This document shows, piece by piece, positions 13,684-23,263 of a DNA stretch of 64,000 bases. The stretch is from Paragyromitra xinjiangensis (taxonomy: Eukaryota > Ascomycota > Pezizomycetes > Pezizales > Discinaceae). The stretch lies in contig JBCAMK010000005.1 of NCBI GenBank assembly GCA_038503065.1, forward strand, positions 1,674,001 through 1,738,000. The letters are read 5' to 3'. The notes beneath the pieces are model-generated. The model saw only the letters and a list, made by a program, of their open reading frames with translations, had not been told where the DNA came from and did not search any database. Every line of letters starts with the position of its first letter. Position 1 is the first letter of the stretch. The position numbers and the translations under genes were made by a program.

Positions 13684-13920
13684 TGCAGTTGAGTAACGAA
13701 AAGTAGCAGTTCTGGTGGCGAGGGAAGATGTAGAGATGGACGAGATGTGAGAGCTAGGAGTAAAGATGATAGAGGGGGGAAAGGATGAAAGTTTGGGGGA
13801 GATTGTTGAATACAAGACTGATGAGAACTTATAACCAAGGGAGTGTTGTGATTGGCAAAGATATGGTATGCTGAGGCTGAGAAATCTAGCGGCGCAGGAG
13901 ACAGGGCGCAAATGACACAT
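13684..13920 (-). other. In-frame 79-residue N-terminal extension of the insulysin frame
   Basis: From the ATG at 13920 the frame runs without a stop into the short-form start at 13683. The 79 residues contain Arg, Lys, His and many Ser/Thr but no Asp or Glu, and end in TATFRYSTA just before the conserved start. That composition is typical of matrix-targeting presequences. Human IDE is known to use an upstream start to make a mitochondrial form, so alternative initiation is a reasonable inference. It could equally be translated 5' leader by chance. Confidence 0.45.
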
Positions 13921-16179
13921 AGCAGGGGCAGCACCTTGGGAGGGTCAACGCAGTCGAAGACAGTGCCACTCGGGAGACGGCGAGATTCATACGGGTTTGT
14001 ACGCTTACACGCCTATGGGAGCAAAAACAAAGAAAGAGTCAGGTTCTCTCTCCCCCTCGAGAATCAGTCACACCCACATCCGCAGGCTTGCTTGCACCAG
14101 CCTGAAAAAAAGCGAAAAAAACTGTAAACCCTGGCACTTTGCTCCCGGTATAAGCAAGTCTAGCTGCCGAATAGAGTGACTATGGATAGAAGGATAGACT
14201 GGAGTTGATCTCTCTCGAGTCTTGGAGCTGAGTGAACTGAGTGAAAGAGCTGTGAAAGCTGGATTGTAAAGCGATAAGCTCTGTAGTTGGCTGTATGCGT
14301 ATGTGGGTTTCTTGATTATTGCACCGCACCTGCTGGGACTAGTGCCAAGCACTTTGATCGGCAGCACGATTCTGCCCTTTCCCATGTGGTGGGAAAATCA
14401 ACTAGGATGTTATCTAAAATCGGAGAGCCTCAATCAGAAAACGATGTTTTCAGCTCAGGAAACACGTTTTTTGGCAGTCGCTTACGCTTTTTGGCCTGAG
14501 CTCTGTTGCTTGAGAACACAAAACCAATGGCAGTCGAGGGTAGATTTTGGATCAAGAAGCTCCATCCGAATGCTCACTTTGGATTCCGTTGAGGTGGCGA
14601 ACCGAAGCCGGTTCGCCTCAGGCGACTTCCTTGTGGTTTCATTAAGCATGATCAACATCAGAACGGCTAAACACCACCAGGCACCAAGATCTTTCGCCCG
14701 GGATTTATGCACTTTAAATGTAACGTCATGGCAAGCTGGCACGTTAATCAAGTCGGTCCTGTTCCTTAACCGTGTGTACGCTGTTGTGCTCGTTTGGGAC
14801 AATGCTATCTCAACCTGGAAGTCAAACCTTCAGTTTCTGGCTCGCCTTGGTGCGGCTCTGCAGCATCTCAGACTCATCTCAGCCACCTCAGGCATTAACT
14901 ATTCAGGCAACTGCAACGGTTATCACCGCATGGACTAACCGGGTCATTTCAGGCTATCATATCCGAAACTTTACGAGAGTCATGAGTCATTAGTTTCTTG
15001 AGTCCAAAGCTAGTTCACTGGCTCTCGAGATAAAACGGCAGAAAATCCACCATTGAGATCTCATTCAGTTCACCTTGAGTAGGCAGAAATTCCCGACCTC
15101 GAATCGGGAAGTTGTGATTCTTAAACTCTACTCTAGGAAGCTGTTGGATAGGGTTTACGCGGCTCTATGTCTCGAGGATGTGGTGCACATATGTGATAAC
15201 AATGGGGTGTTATTATTGGTCTAAAGTGGAAAAAGAACTTCATTTTTAACAATTCCCGTTTTCGTCAGTGCTTGTTCCTCCAATCAACTCGCAGCGGACA
15301 GATAGGCATTACTATTTACTTGCATGGGAGTTATGCATGATATATCCCTCAAGCTTTCGGTAGTCATTCCGAGTCTCAAAAATTTACGAGATGGTGGAAA
15401 AATTCCTCTGATATCTGATGGTTGCTTGCTAGCTAGTTTCTCCTTGGGCTTCACCTGGTGAGGGTCTAGAGTAGTCTCGTGCCCAGCCCCACTGCGCAGC
15501 TTGCTGCGTACAGCAACCCATGGTAGGTGGGGATGGGAACGAGCCTAGGTCTGGAGGAGGATCCAGAGGAGGAGGATCCCTGCCACGGGGGCTCTTGCGA
15601 GATGTTCACTAGACTAAACGACCAAAGGCATTACCCACCAAAACTTTTGCTCTACATGTAATTCTGGGCATATTTCTAGTGGCTTGGGGTAGGGGCAAAC
15701 GCAGATATACCAGCTTTTTCTTCAATAACTACAAATGAACAAGCAACTATTTTAAAGGGAGAAACGGAAAGGAATAACTTAGATGGATACCAGGGGGCCA
15801 ACGAAAACGAGTGTCATAGTGATATGGATACAACTATAGATCCGGGAAAACCGCTGGACTATGCCACGATATAATATGACAAGTCTACTGAACTTCACAG
15901 AAAGAAAAAAAACAAAACAAAAAAGGAGGGAGGTCCGTTTCCGCGAGAGGTTTTTCGCTCTTTCTTTACTCTTTCGGTACTTAACAAGGCTGACTGATTT
16001 GGTGCTGGTGGCAATCAGGAGTCACTTATGTTTTAATGAATCATAACGAATTCTTAAGGCCTTCATTTATGAGATGCGTCAGTTGGATATATCTCCATAT
16101 CTAAGGATTATTGGGGAGGGGTACGGAGGGCGGGGGTAGAATTTTTTTCGCGAAGCTACGTCAACAATTAACATACCTC
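13921..16179. other. Intergenic region between insulysin and RNase H-fold genes
   Basis: No supported gene. A 211-codon frame at 14303-14938 (+) opens with GTG, is rich in scattered Trp and Cys, and is overlapped by another frame on the opposite strand, so I treat it as chance. A 7-bp perfect stem with a 7-nt loop sits at 15090-15110. A GGAGGATCC unit is tandemly repeated near 15556-15580. A TACATGTA palindrome is at 15653. Confidence 0.5.
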
Positions 16180-16944
16180 TTAAGGTCTCGGTATCCGGAC
16201 TATATCCTGCAGTTGCACCCGAAACGTACTTTTTCCTAGCTCTTCCTGTTCCAGAGCCTTCTTTGCGATAGATGCTGCTGTAAGATTTTCCTTCTTGTCC
16301 ACTTTCCAAAATCTCACGCCTACGCCACGCCTCTCAAGCCCCACCACTAAGCTTTCAACCCATTTCACGGCGCCGCAATTAGTCACTTTTTTCCCCTTCG
16401 CATTCTTATACCCATTCGAGTTCCACGAGGTGACATTCTCTGTCAGGCAGCTCACGAGGTAGTTGGAGTCCGTGACTATCACTACATTTCGCACCGGCGG
16501 GGCACCATTACTAGACGAGAGAAGCACGATATGGTGTAGGTTCTGCAGCGATACCCCGGCAGCATAGAGATCCGCATGCGGTTTTGATTGTGGGTAGCAA
16601 GTCGGCACGATGCTAGCGACATTATGCGGCGAGAGCGGACCGTGATATATTCCGTACGACGTGCTCGCAGAGGTGTAGGCAGTACTATTCGACGCGTATG
16701 TTCCTTGAGAGGAGGAGCCTGCCACCGAGGATGAGGAAGAAGAAGAAGTCGAGAATGAACCGTTTATGTGCACTGCAATACATGTTGGGTCCATGAACGC
16801 GTTGTTGCAGTCGTCGAACCATATCATAAAGGTTAATCCTGAGGACTTGCAGTAGGAGGTTACTTCGTCGGGGGTTATTTGGATGGTTGGGTCTTTAACA
16901 CCAAGTAGGTGAGAGTAAAACAATCGAGTATATGAGGGCTCCAT
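16180..16944 (-). CDS. Degenerate RNase H-fold protein (gene A)
   Basis: A single-exon frame of 254 residues. The region from about 55 to 232 follows the RNase HI fold: strand 1 (CIAVHINGS, 55-63), a low-complexity Ser/Thr insert (64-96), GIYHGPLSPHNVAS (98-111, matching the strand-2/3 hairpin of fungal RNase H), PHADLYAAG (122-130), VVIVTDSNYLV (154-164), a basic handle-like segment (WNSNGYKNAKGKKVTN, 174-189), and VRFWKVDKKEN (210-220). Of the four carboxylates of RNase HI only the one in VTDS (Asp159) is clearly kept: the first Asp is Asn61, the Glu of the AEL helix is Asp125, and the last Asp is lost near 223-226. Two-metal catalysis is therefore doubtful; RNA:DNA binding or another use is possible. 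It is divergent from the related gene at 17255 with 310 nt between the starts. Confidence 0.75.
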   Translation of the reverse strand: MEPSYTRLFYSHLLGVKDPTIQITPDEVTSYCKSSGLTFMIWFDDCNNAFMDPTCIAVHINGSFSTSSSSSSSVAGSSSQGTYASNSTAYTSASTSYGIYHGPLSPHNVASIVPTCYPQSKPHADLYAAGVSLQNLHHIVLLSSSNGAPPVRNVVIVTDSNYLVSCLTENVTSWNSNGYKNAKGKKVTNCGAVKWVESLVVGLERRGVGVRFWKVDKKENLTAASIAKKALEQEELGKSTFRVQLQDIVRIPRP

Positions 16945-17254
16945 TATGCTCTATTGGAACATGAAGACGAGGAAGTAAATAGTGTCTAAAGGTGAGCTGG
17001 GAAGGGATTATTTGTGTGAGGGTGAAGGCCTGGATATGGATTGCATGCACTGGCATGCGAGGGGTTGGATGATTCGAGACATCGACAAAGAAACGTGGGG
17101 TGGTTTTAATTTATGCCTGATGGGTGTTCTCGTGCCGAAATTTTTGGATGCCTTGAATACAAAGGCTGTGTTTTTCGTATTTGTTTATACACGGGGAGGA
17201 TAAAGGAATAATTAGAGTGTACCGAGTGATACTCTATGACTGACGTTAATACAG
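16945..17254. promoter_or_regulatory. Shared divergent promoter of two RNase H-fold genes
   Basis: The 310 nt between the two ATGs must hold the 5' leaders and promoters of both genes. No TATA box or clear operator stands out. The geometry suggests a bidirectional promoter, but this is inference only. Confidence 0.4.
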
Positions 17255-18271
17255 ATGCTTTCTGTTAGTACGGCAACTGCCGGCGCGAACAAATTCACTT
17301 GTCCCAACCATCACCACCACCATCACCACCACCACAGAGAAAAACATCAAAAAGCCATGGCTCATAATATCGCATCCAATGAATTCCCTACTGATGAATA
17401 CACCGATTCAGCTGATAATTTTGACGATGAGTATAGTCCACTACCAACCCAATTTCGTCGCAATGGCCACAGCCCTCCGACGAATCAGCAATACGACAGC
17501 TCTCTAGAGAGTATTTCAAGTTCCCAGGATAGTCTACCAAGTCCTCCAACCAGCCATTCATCTAACAGTGGGTTAGTACCCGCAGCTGCCCAGTTCCCTG
17601 ATAATGGAGGTTACAACTCAACTGGAATGGTATGGTATCTAGAGCACCCACGCGTCTTCTACCCGTTCACCCTCTGCGTCTCACGCCCACCAACCCCACA
17701 AACCCTTACAGCCTACAGCACCGCCACAGGCATCACCCACACGATCTTCGAAATCCCCGAAGAGCCTTCCAAAAGACCCCATGTAGATTTACAGACGATC
17801 GTCGTATCCTGCAAAGCTCTAGAGAACGCCTCTCTGGGGATCTATTTTGGACCAGACTCCAAACACAACTTCTCACTCTTCGTGGGTGACTCCCCACCTC
17901 ACAACTCCTCCCATCTTGCCGCTGAGATCTTCGCTACCCACAAGGCACTTAAAATCTCACGCAATATCGCGAACGTGTTTGGGCCGGGGCGTATTGCAGT
18001 TATGAAGGTCATTGTTGTGACCAGTTGCGTCTTGGTCTTTAAGGTTATCACGCAGTGGATTGAGGAATTGAATGAGAGGGAGTGGGAGGGCGTGGATAAC
18101 TGTTTTGAGGGTGCTACGGAGAATAGGCCTGCATTTGAGAGGCTGGATAGACTTGTTAGGGAGTTGATCGAGGAGGATGGGTTGGAGGTGGTGTTTTGGC
18201 TTGTTGAAGAGGAAGGGGCTGCTGAGGCGGAGAAATTGGCGAAGGATAAATTGGCGGCGGTGGTGGGGTGA
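17255..18271 (+). CDS. Degenerate RNase H-fold protein (gene B)
   Basis: A single-exon frame of 338 residues. The N-terminus has nine consecutive histidines (residues 19-27), followed by a disordered Ser/Pro/Asp-rich region to about 125; a second ATG at 17357 in a strong context (GCCATGG) lies after the His run and may be the real start. From about 180 the RNase H fold is visible: strand 1 (TIVVSCKALENAS), GIYFGPDSKHNFS (195-207, close to the GVYFGP hairpin of RNase HI), HLAAEIFATHKALK (220-233), VIVVTSCVLVFKVITQW (252-268), and VVFWLVEEE followed by AEAEKLAKDKL. The helix Glu224 is retained, but the first Asp is Ser/Cys at 185-186, the TDS Asp is Ser257, and the final Asp is Glu. At most one ligand survives, and it is a different one from gene A. 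Catalysis is unlikely. Confidence 0.75.
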   Translation: MLSVSTATAGANKFTCPNHHHHHHHHHREKHQKAMAHNIASNEFPTDEYTDSADNFDDEYSPLPTQFRRNGHSPPTNQQYDSSLESISSSQDSLPSPPTSHSSNSGLVPAAAQFPDNGGYNSTGMVWYLEHPRVFYPFTLCVSRPPTPQTLTAYSTATGITHTIFEIPEEPSKRPHVDLQTIVVSCKALENASLGIYFGPDSKHNFSLFVGDSPPHNSSHLAAEIFATHKALKISRNIANVFGPGRIAVMKVIVVTSCVLVFKVITQWIEELNEREWEGVDNCFEGATENRPAFERLDRLVRELIEEDGLEVVFWLVEEEGAAEAEKLAKDKLAAVVG

Positions 18272-18923
18272 GCGTGTGGCTCCTTTGTAAGGTTTCTGGC
18301 TGTGGATTGGATTGAGTGAAGTGGATACTCTCGTTTGGGGTTTTGGCGAGATGGGTTTGGTACTTTAGCTATTCTAATGAATCGATTGTATTTTTGAGGA
18401 AGGAAGGGATATTTAAACGTGAAGTACTCAGCCTAAATCAGTAGTAACAGAATTGGGACTAACAGTATAATTAGCTGGGCTAGCTCAATCCCATCAATAT
18501 TTCTCCAAGTCATTTCTTTCGTAGATAATATCCTTGTTCCCATATCCAACTACTTCGTCCATCAATTATGGGTTATTGAAATGATGAAGGGGGCAAGTCC
18601 CGCTTAATTCAAGATCACATCTATTAGCTGATCCATAACTTGACAGCTTCCGTGTTCAATTTTCGATCTTGACAGTTCCCTGATGTGCCTTGAGCCTAGC
18701 TCCTTTGTATCTCTGCCTCTTATAGCCTCATAATTCCAATCCGGCCTTCCGTTCACCGACAGGATCCGTCACAATCATATAGTATCACTCGACACATCTC
18801 ACATCTCGTTTCCAAACTCGTAAACAAGCACCCCAAACAGCTATAAAAAAAGAAGTTCTATATTCACCAGAAACACCTATGCACTTTATTCATTCCTATA
18901 TACTCTTGAAGCTTCCAGCCAAC
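18272..18923. other. Convergent 3' intergenic region
   Basis: This lies between the stop of RNase H-fold gene B and the stop of the complex I gene, which converge. It is expected to hold both 3' untranslated regions. No gene is seen. Confidence 0.5.
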
Positions 18924-19592
18924 CTACGCCAACGGATAATCCGTCTTCCCCAACTCCTCCAACGCACTCTTATGATGCACATGCGCCTATACCCTAATCA
19001 GCCACCATCCACAATTACAATTCACAGCACACTTACGAATGGAAGTCCACAATACCCACAGGGTACAATCTCCGGTTTATCAACGTTAATAAACACCCTC
19101 GGATGGCCAAGCGGGCCACCACCTATCTCATCAGCGTGATCCACACAGCAAGACAGAAGCGACCTACCACCGTCACAAGCAACAACCCTTTTCTCAGACC
19201 AGCGCACAGGCTGCTGATGTATCAATTCGATAGCAGAATACGGAGCTGGCTGTAGCCAATTAGTATGGGCTGGGTGGGGGGGGGGGGGTTGGTGTACGTG
19301 CCTGTCTTTCGATGATGGTTTGTTCGAACCTCGGGCCGACCATTCCGAGAGCTCTAGGTCGTTGACTGCGACTCCATGGTTGTGCTCGGTTCGGGGCTTG
19401 GAGGTGTCGCTTTTGTTCGGCTTCGAGTGCGTCTTCGTGGAGGCCTGGGACGAGGCTGTCGAGGACTGGGGTCTCGTTGGTTGTGGGGGTGTTGGGGGCT
19501 GTGGTGGATGGGTTGGTGGTTTGGCTGTAGAGGCGGGTGAAGGGGCGGGCGATGGCGCACCGCGTGAGCGGGGTGCGGAGGCGGGGGAGCAT
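18924..19592 (-). CDS. Complex I 13-kDa-type subunit NDUFS6
   Basis: Four exons, 19592-19302, 19249-19168, 19122-19037 and 18986-18924, encode 173 residues. This is the zinc-binding accessory subunit of respiratory complex I (NDUFS6 family) in the mitochondrial inner membrane. The N-terminus is an Arg/Thr-rich presequence ([18 protein letters not shown]). The core reads [25 protein letters not shown], then [20 protein letters not shown] and PCGYCGLPF, with zinc ligands Cys122, His131, Cys146 and Cys149. The last exon adds the usual short tail ending in DYPLA. The intron inside the Gly-rich motif is exactly 45 nt and free of stops, so it is easily read through; the conserved motif is only restored when it is removed. 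The first intron appears to be GC-AG (CAG|GCACGT) and contains a run of 13 C on the sense strand followed by a TACTAAT branch site. Confidence 0.93.
19276..19288. repeat. 13-nt homopolymer G run
   Basis: Thirteen consecutive G on the plus strand, inside the first intron of the NDUFS6 gene, where it forms the C-rich polypyrimidine stretch upstream of the branch site. Its length is prone to sequencing error. Confidence 0.85.
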
Positions 19593-19850
19593 TGTGGTGG
19601 CCGCAGGGGGATTCTTTGGTGGGGAGGTGGGATGGGGGCGGGTTGAAGTTGTGATATTGGGGTGTGGCGAGTGTGGCGGATGTGGCGTTTAGAGGACTTG
19701 GCGTGCGGCGTTTTTTAAGTGTGTTGGAATTGATAAAACACCATCGTGAGTTCACTTCACCAGCACAAGTGCGGCTACAACTGCGACTACACCCACAACC
19801 ACTACAACCACAACGCCAATACCAGTACCAGTATCACAATCTAACTCACA
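19593..19850. promoter_or_regulatory. Divergent promoter NDUFS6 / Mpp6-like gene
   Basis: Only 258 nt separate the two divergent ATGs. The plus-strand side just before the Mpp6-like ATG is a run of CA/AC-rich repeats (ACAACCAC-like units), a common form of fungal 5' leader. No TATA box is evident. Confidence 0.5.
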
Positions 19851-20642
19851 ATGTCAACAAAACCCAAACCCCCCGCGCCCTCTCGCTCCCTCGCAAAACC
19901 CAAAACCATGTCCTCAAAACTCCTAACCATGAAAGTTTGTCCCCCTTCTCCCCCTCTCCTAACTATTCTAACCCCCATCCAGTTCATGCAACGCAGCGCC
20001 TCCACCCGTACCGACACCCTCGCCGTCCGCGAAGCCCTCGTCCAAGAAAACGCCAAACGCGACGCCGCCCTTCAAGCCCGCGAACGCACTTCAGCCACCC
20101 CCGGGGACGCCGAGACTAGGTGGGAATTAAGCTACGTTAAAAAGATTGACGGCCAGCGCAGTTCTGGGGTAGTAGACTGGGGGTATGGCGAGGTAGTGAG
20201 CACGCAGGAGGAAGAGGAGGAAGAAAAAGAAGAGGAGGGTGTGAAGAGTGGGAGAATGGTGTTTGGGAAGTTCAGGAGTAAAGCTGAGGTTAGTTGTGTT
20301 CTAGTGGGAGTGGAAGTATGTGCTAATGTACTGTAGCCCCCTAAGGTTGAGGAGAAAGACTCGGGGGACGAATCGGATGTCCCGCGGAAGAAGAACGTCT
20401 CCCTGCGTGGACTTACGTCGATTTCGAATGCGGGCCCGCCGTCGGATTCGATGGTGTGTAATGGCTGTAAGGAGAAAGGTCATACACAGGCGAAATGTCC
20501 GCAGTCGAAGTGTTATGCTTGTGATGGGATGGGGCATATGTCGAGGGATTGTCCGAAGCCGAGGAAGGGGAAGAAGAGGCAGCCGATGGGGTATAGTGGG
20601 ACGAGGGATGATGCGAAGAAGAGGAGGTCGGGAGGGTTTTAG
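19851..20642 (+). CDS. Mpp6-like exosome cofactor with two CCHC zinc knuckles
   Basis: Three exons, 19851-19934, 19983-20288 and 20337-20642, encode 231 residues. Removing the 48-nt, stop-free first intron produces SSKLLTMKFMQRS (about residues 21-33), the signature of the M-phase phosphoprotein 6 (Mpp6) family, a nuclear RNA-binding cofactor that links the RNA exosome to Mtr4/Rrp6. Further Mpp6-like features are the WELSYVKKIDG and GRMVFGKF segments (the latter near residue 118), separated by an acidic Glu run. The third exon adds two zinc knuckles absent from yeast or human Mpp6: C171-x2-C-x4-H-x4-C184 and C189-x2-C-x4-H-x4-C202, then a Lys/Arg-rich tail. Such knuckles bind single-stranded RNA and also occur in Air1/Air2 of the TRAMP complex, so the protein may combine both adaptor functions (inference). 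Confidence 0.85.
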
Positions 20643-20983
20643 ATGTTTACTCTATTGGGGGGTTTGTCTTTTGTGGAAGGTTCGGACTGTGGGGAGTTTT
20701 GGAGTTTGGATTCTTTCTTCACGGGTCAATAATATTTCCTGTCAAGGACTCAATGATTAGAGGGCATGTATTTGTAAATTGGATCTACCTATACCATAGA
20801 GAATGATTTCCTAGAGCTGAAGATATCTTTGATATAAAAACGATAAGGGTTAAAAAGCCCTACAACTCCCACCCCTAACCCTGGCTTTCAACACCCCGCC
20901 AAAAGTTTCATCAACTCCAATATCACGAACCGCGGCGACCACCAATCTCACCCCACCACAGCAATTGCTCCCCAACCCTCGCC
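20643..20983. other. Short intergenic region
   Basis: This contains the 3' region of the Mpp6-like gene and the C-rich 5' leader of the mitochondrial uS5 gene. No gene is seen. Confidence 0.5.
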
Positions 20984-22006
20984 ATGAGTGTCTCCCGCCC
21001 CCTCCGACGGCTCCTAGCCCAGCCCTTCCTCCAGCGCCCCCTCTCCACCACCACCTTCCTCTCTCACCGAGCCAACGGCCAGCCCCCAAGATACAACCCC
21101 CCCACTCCCGCGTACACCAAGGCTGAGCTCGAAGCCCTCAGCAAACACTACTCCCCATCCCAAATCAAATCCTTCATGATCGGTGAAGCCGCCATCTCCC
21201 CCGAAGACTTTGAATCCCGAGTCCCCCGCCCCGGCGGTGACGCCATGGGACTCCGCTACCTCGACGACCTCTCATCCTACGACCCCATCCTCGATTTCCC
21301 GAATCCCAAATCACCACCAACCTACGTCCCCGGACACCCTCTCCAACCCCTCCCGCTCATGGAGGACCCATTCTCTACTAACAGCGATGCCGATAATGCG
21401 ACGGTGCCGTGGATGCGCGAGGTGGGACGTAAGATTGGGTTCAGTGAGGAGCAGGTCGCACGACTGCGACACCGTATACTCGTGAGTCACCGGGTAGTGA
21501 ACCAAACGCACATGGGGAAGATCCAGAAGATCTATAGTCTCGCGGTTGCTGGGAATGGGAATGGATTAGTGGGGATTGGGGAGGGGAAGGCGACGGAGTT
21601 TGAGGACTCGCATAGGATGGCTACGTATATGGCTGTGAGGAATTTGGAGCCTATTCCGAGGTATGAGGAGAGGACGATATTCGGTGATGTTCAGGTCAAG
21701 ATTGGGGCTGTGGAGTTGGGATTGTATTCGAGACCGCCTGGTAGGTTTTTGTTTCTCTGGTGGGCTTGAGGGGTGCTGACGGGTGCAGGGTTTGGGGTGA
21801 GGTGCTCGCAGTATGTCTTTGAGATTGCGAGGTGTGTGGGGATTCAGGATTTGAGTGCGAGGGCGACGAGGAGTCGGAATCCGATGAATGTGATTAAGGC
21901 GACGATGCACGCTTTGAGGAGCCAGAAGCTGCCGGAGACGATTGCGAGGGGACGGGGGAAGAAGTTTGTGGATGTGAGGAAGGTGTATTACAATGGGATG
22001 GTCTAA
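20984..22006 (+). CDS. Mitochondrial small-subunit ribosomal protein uS5m
   Basis: Two exons, 20984-21740 and 21789-22006, with a 48-nt intron, give 324 residues. The first 30 residues are Arg/Leu/Ser/Thr-rich without acidic residues and read as a mitochondrial presequence (MSVSRPLRRLLAQPFLQRPL). The S5 N-terminal RNA-binding domain covers roughly 170-240 and shows the family core HMGKIQKIYSLAVAGNGNG followed by LVGIGEGKATE. The C-terminal S5 domain contains ARCVGIQDLSARATRSRNPM and NVIKATMHAL. uS5m sits near the mRNA entry and decoding region of the mitoribosomal small subunit. It follows the Mpp6-like gene on the same strand. The end matches the family well. Confidence 0.92.
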
Positions 22007-22600
22007 GGGGGGGGAGGCTGTATGATTAGAGGTGCTTTGGGGGTTTCTTTACTCTGGCTGGTTACTTTATGATACTTGTAGATATTTTATGGGCAGCTGG
22101 GGATATTCCATGGAAGGGGAGGCAATATATCTTTGGCATGGAGAATACCAGACGGGTGGAGTGGATATCGTAATGAGGATGGGTGTGAATAAACAGTAAA
22201 TACATCAGACCCTATCGGCTATCCTCGCATCTCCAGACCGATATCGAGATAGATGCCCCAGACACGATAGGCGGAACTGCAGCCAACAGATCAACAGGGA
22301 CAAATCCACATACAGATCCACAGACAGACAGAAAACCTCAGGGCAGACGGCCAACATGATTCGCCAGTCCCAGACCAGATACGCCTCCCTGCTCCTCACC
22401 TGATGATACCCCCCAGCACAACGCACCACTCAGCTGGAGCCAGACAACACCCCCCAGCATGCATACATACACACATATCTCCGCGTCAGAGACACAGCCC
22501 GAGGACTACAAGTACCCGTCTTCCCCCAGCGACCTGCCATTGACCTTACCATTCCCCAAGAACCACACCCCCCCCAATTCACACCCCCCACTAGCACACT
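22007..22600. other. Intergenic region before the Smr gene
   Basis: The first part is the 3' region of uS5m. The segment near 22310-22340 carries repeated CAGA/ACAG units. The last 100 nt are C-rich, as expected for the 5' leader of the Smr gene. No gene is seen. Confidence 0.5.
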
Positions 22601-23263
22601 ATGGGACAAACCCAAAGCACCCCAGGAACCGACCCAGGGAAGAAATACCGAGATCTCGCCAACAAAGAAGGAGATGCGCGTCGGGAGCTATCACAAAAAT
22701 CACAAGACGGTACGAGCTCTATCCACTCACCTGCTCCCCCCCCCACATACTAACAACTCCTAGCATGGGCACTAAATAACGGCGCAAAAGCCAAAGAATA
22801 CTCTCTCGCCTCAAAAAACCATCAGTTAGCTATGGAGCGCTACAACACTCTTGCAGCATCTGAGATTTTCGCTTTCCATAATCCGTCTTATCTCTCGCAA
22901 GCACCTTCACTCCTCGGGTCGCTGTTCTCGTTCTTCTCACCCCCGAATCCAAAGTCTGCATTAGCCAAGATCGACCTCCACGGGCTGCGGGTTAGTGAGG
23001 CGCTGGATAGGGTTCGGAGACATTTAGCGCTGTGTAGGAAGCATGGCGTGGGGAGGACGGTGGTTATTACTGGAAAGGGGCTGCATAGTGTTGATGGGGT
23101 TGCGAAGGTTAAGCCGCAGGTGGAGAGGTTGCTGCATGAGGAGGGGGTTAGGGTTGTGATGGAGAGGGGGAATGAGGGGGCTTTTGTGGTGGAGGTGGGG
23201 AAGGAGGTGGGGGGTGGAGGGTGGGGGGAGTGGTTGTGGAAGGGGCTGTTTGGGGAGAGGTGA
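22601..23263 (+). CDS. DUF1771-Smr domain protein
   Basis: Two exons, 22601-22709 and 22764-23263, separated by a 54-nt intron with a clear ACTAAC branch site, encode 202 residues. The N-terminal part (about 15-85) is the helical DUF1771 domain: KKYRDLANKEGDARRELSQK, then GAKAKEYSLASKNH and AASEIFAFHNP. The Smr domain follows (about 110-185), with IDLHGLRVSEALDRV and TGKGLHSVDG. Smr domains of this architecture are RNA-binding or endonucleolytic and in yeast Cue2 act in no-go decay; this protein lacks CUE domains, so its exact role is open. The start MGQTQS fits the N-myristoylation pattern (Gly2, Ser6), suggesting possible membrane association. The C-terminus is Gly/Trp-rich. Confidence 0.88.

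Noticed and set aside
14303..14938. 211-codon open frame on the plus strand
   Set aside because: It opens with GTG, has irregular composition, shows no domain and overlaps a 106-codon frame on the other strand; chance is more likely.
15090..15110. Stem-loop whose minus-strand loop reads TTCGAGG, like a tRNA T-arm
   Set aside because: No matching acceptor, D-arm or anticodon arm could be placed at the right distance.
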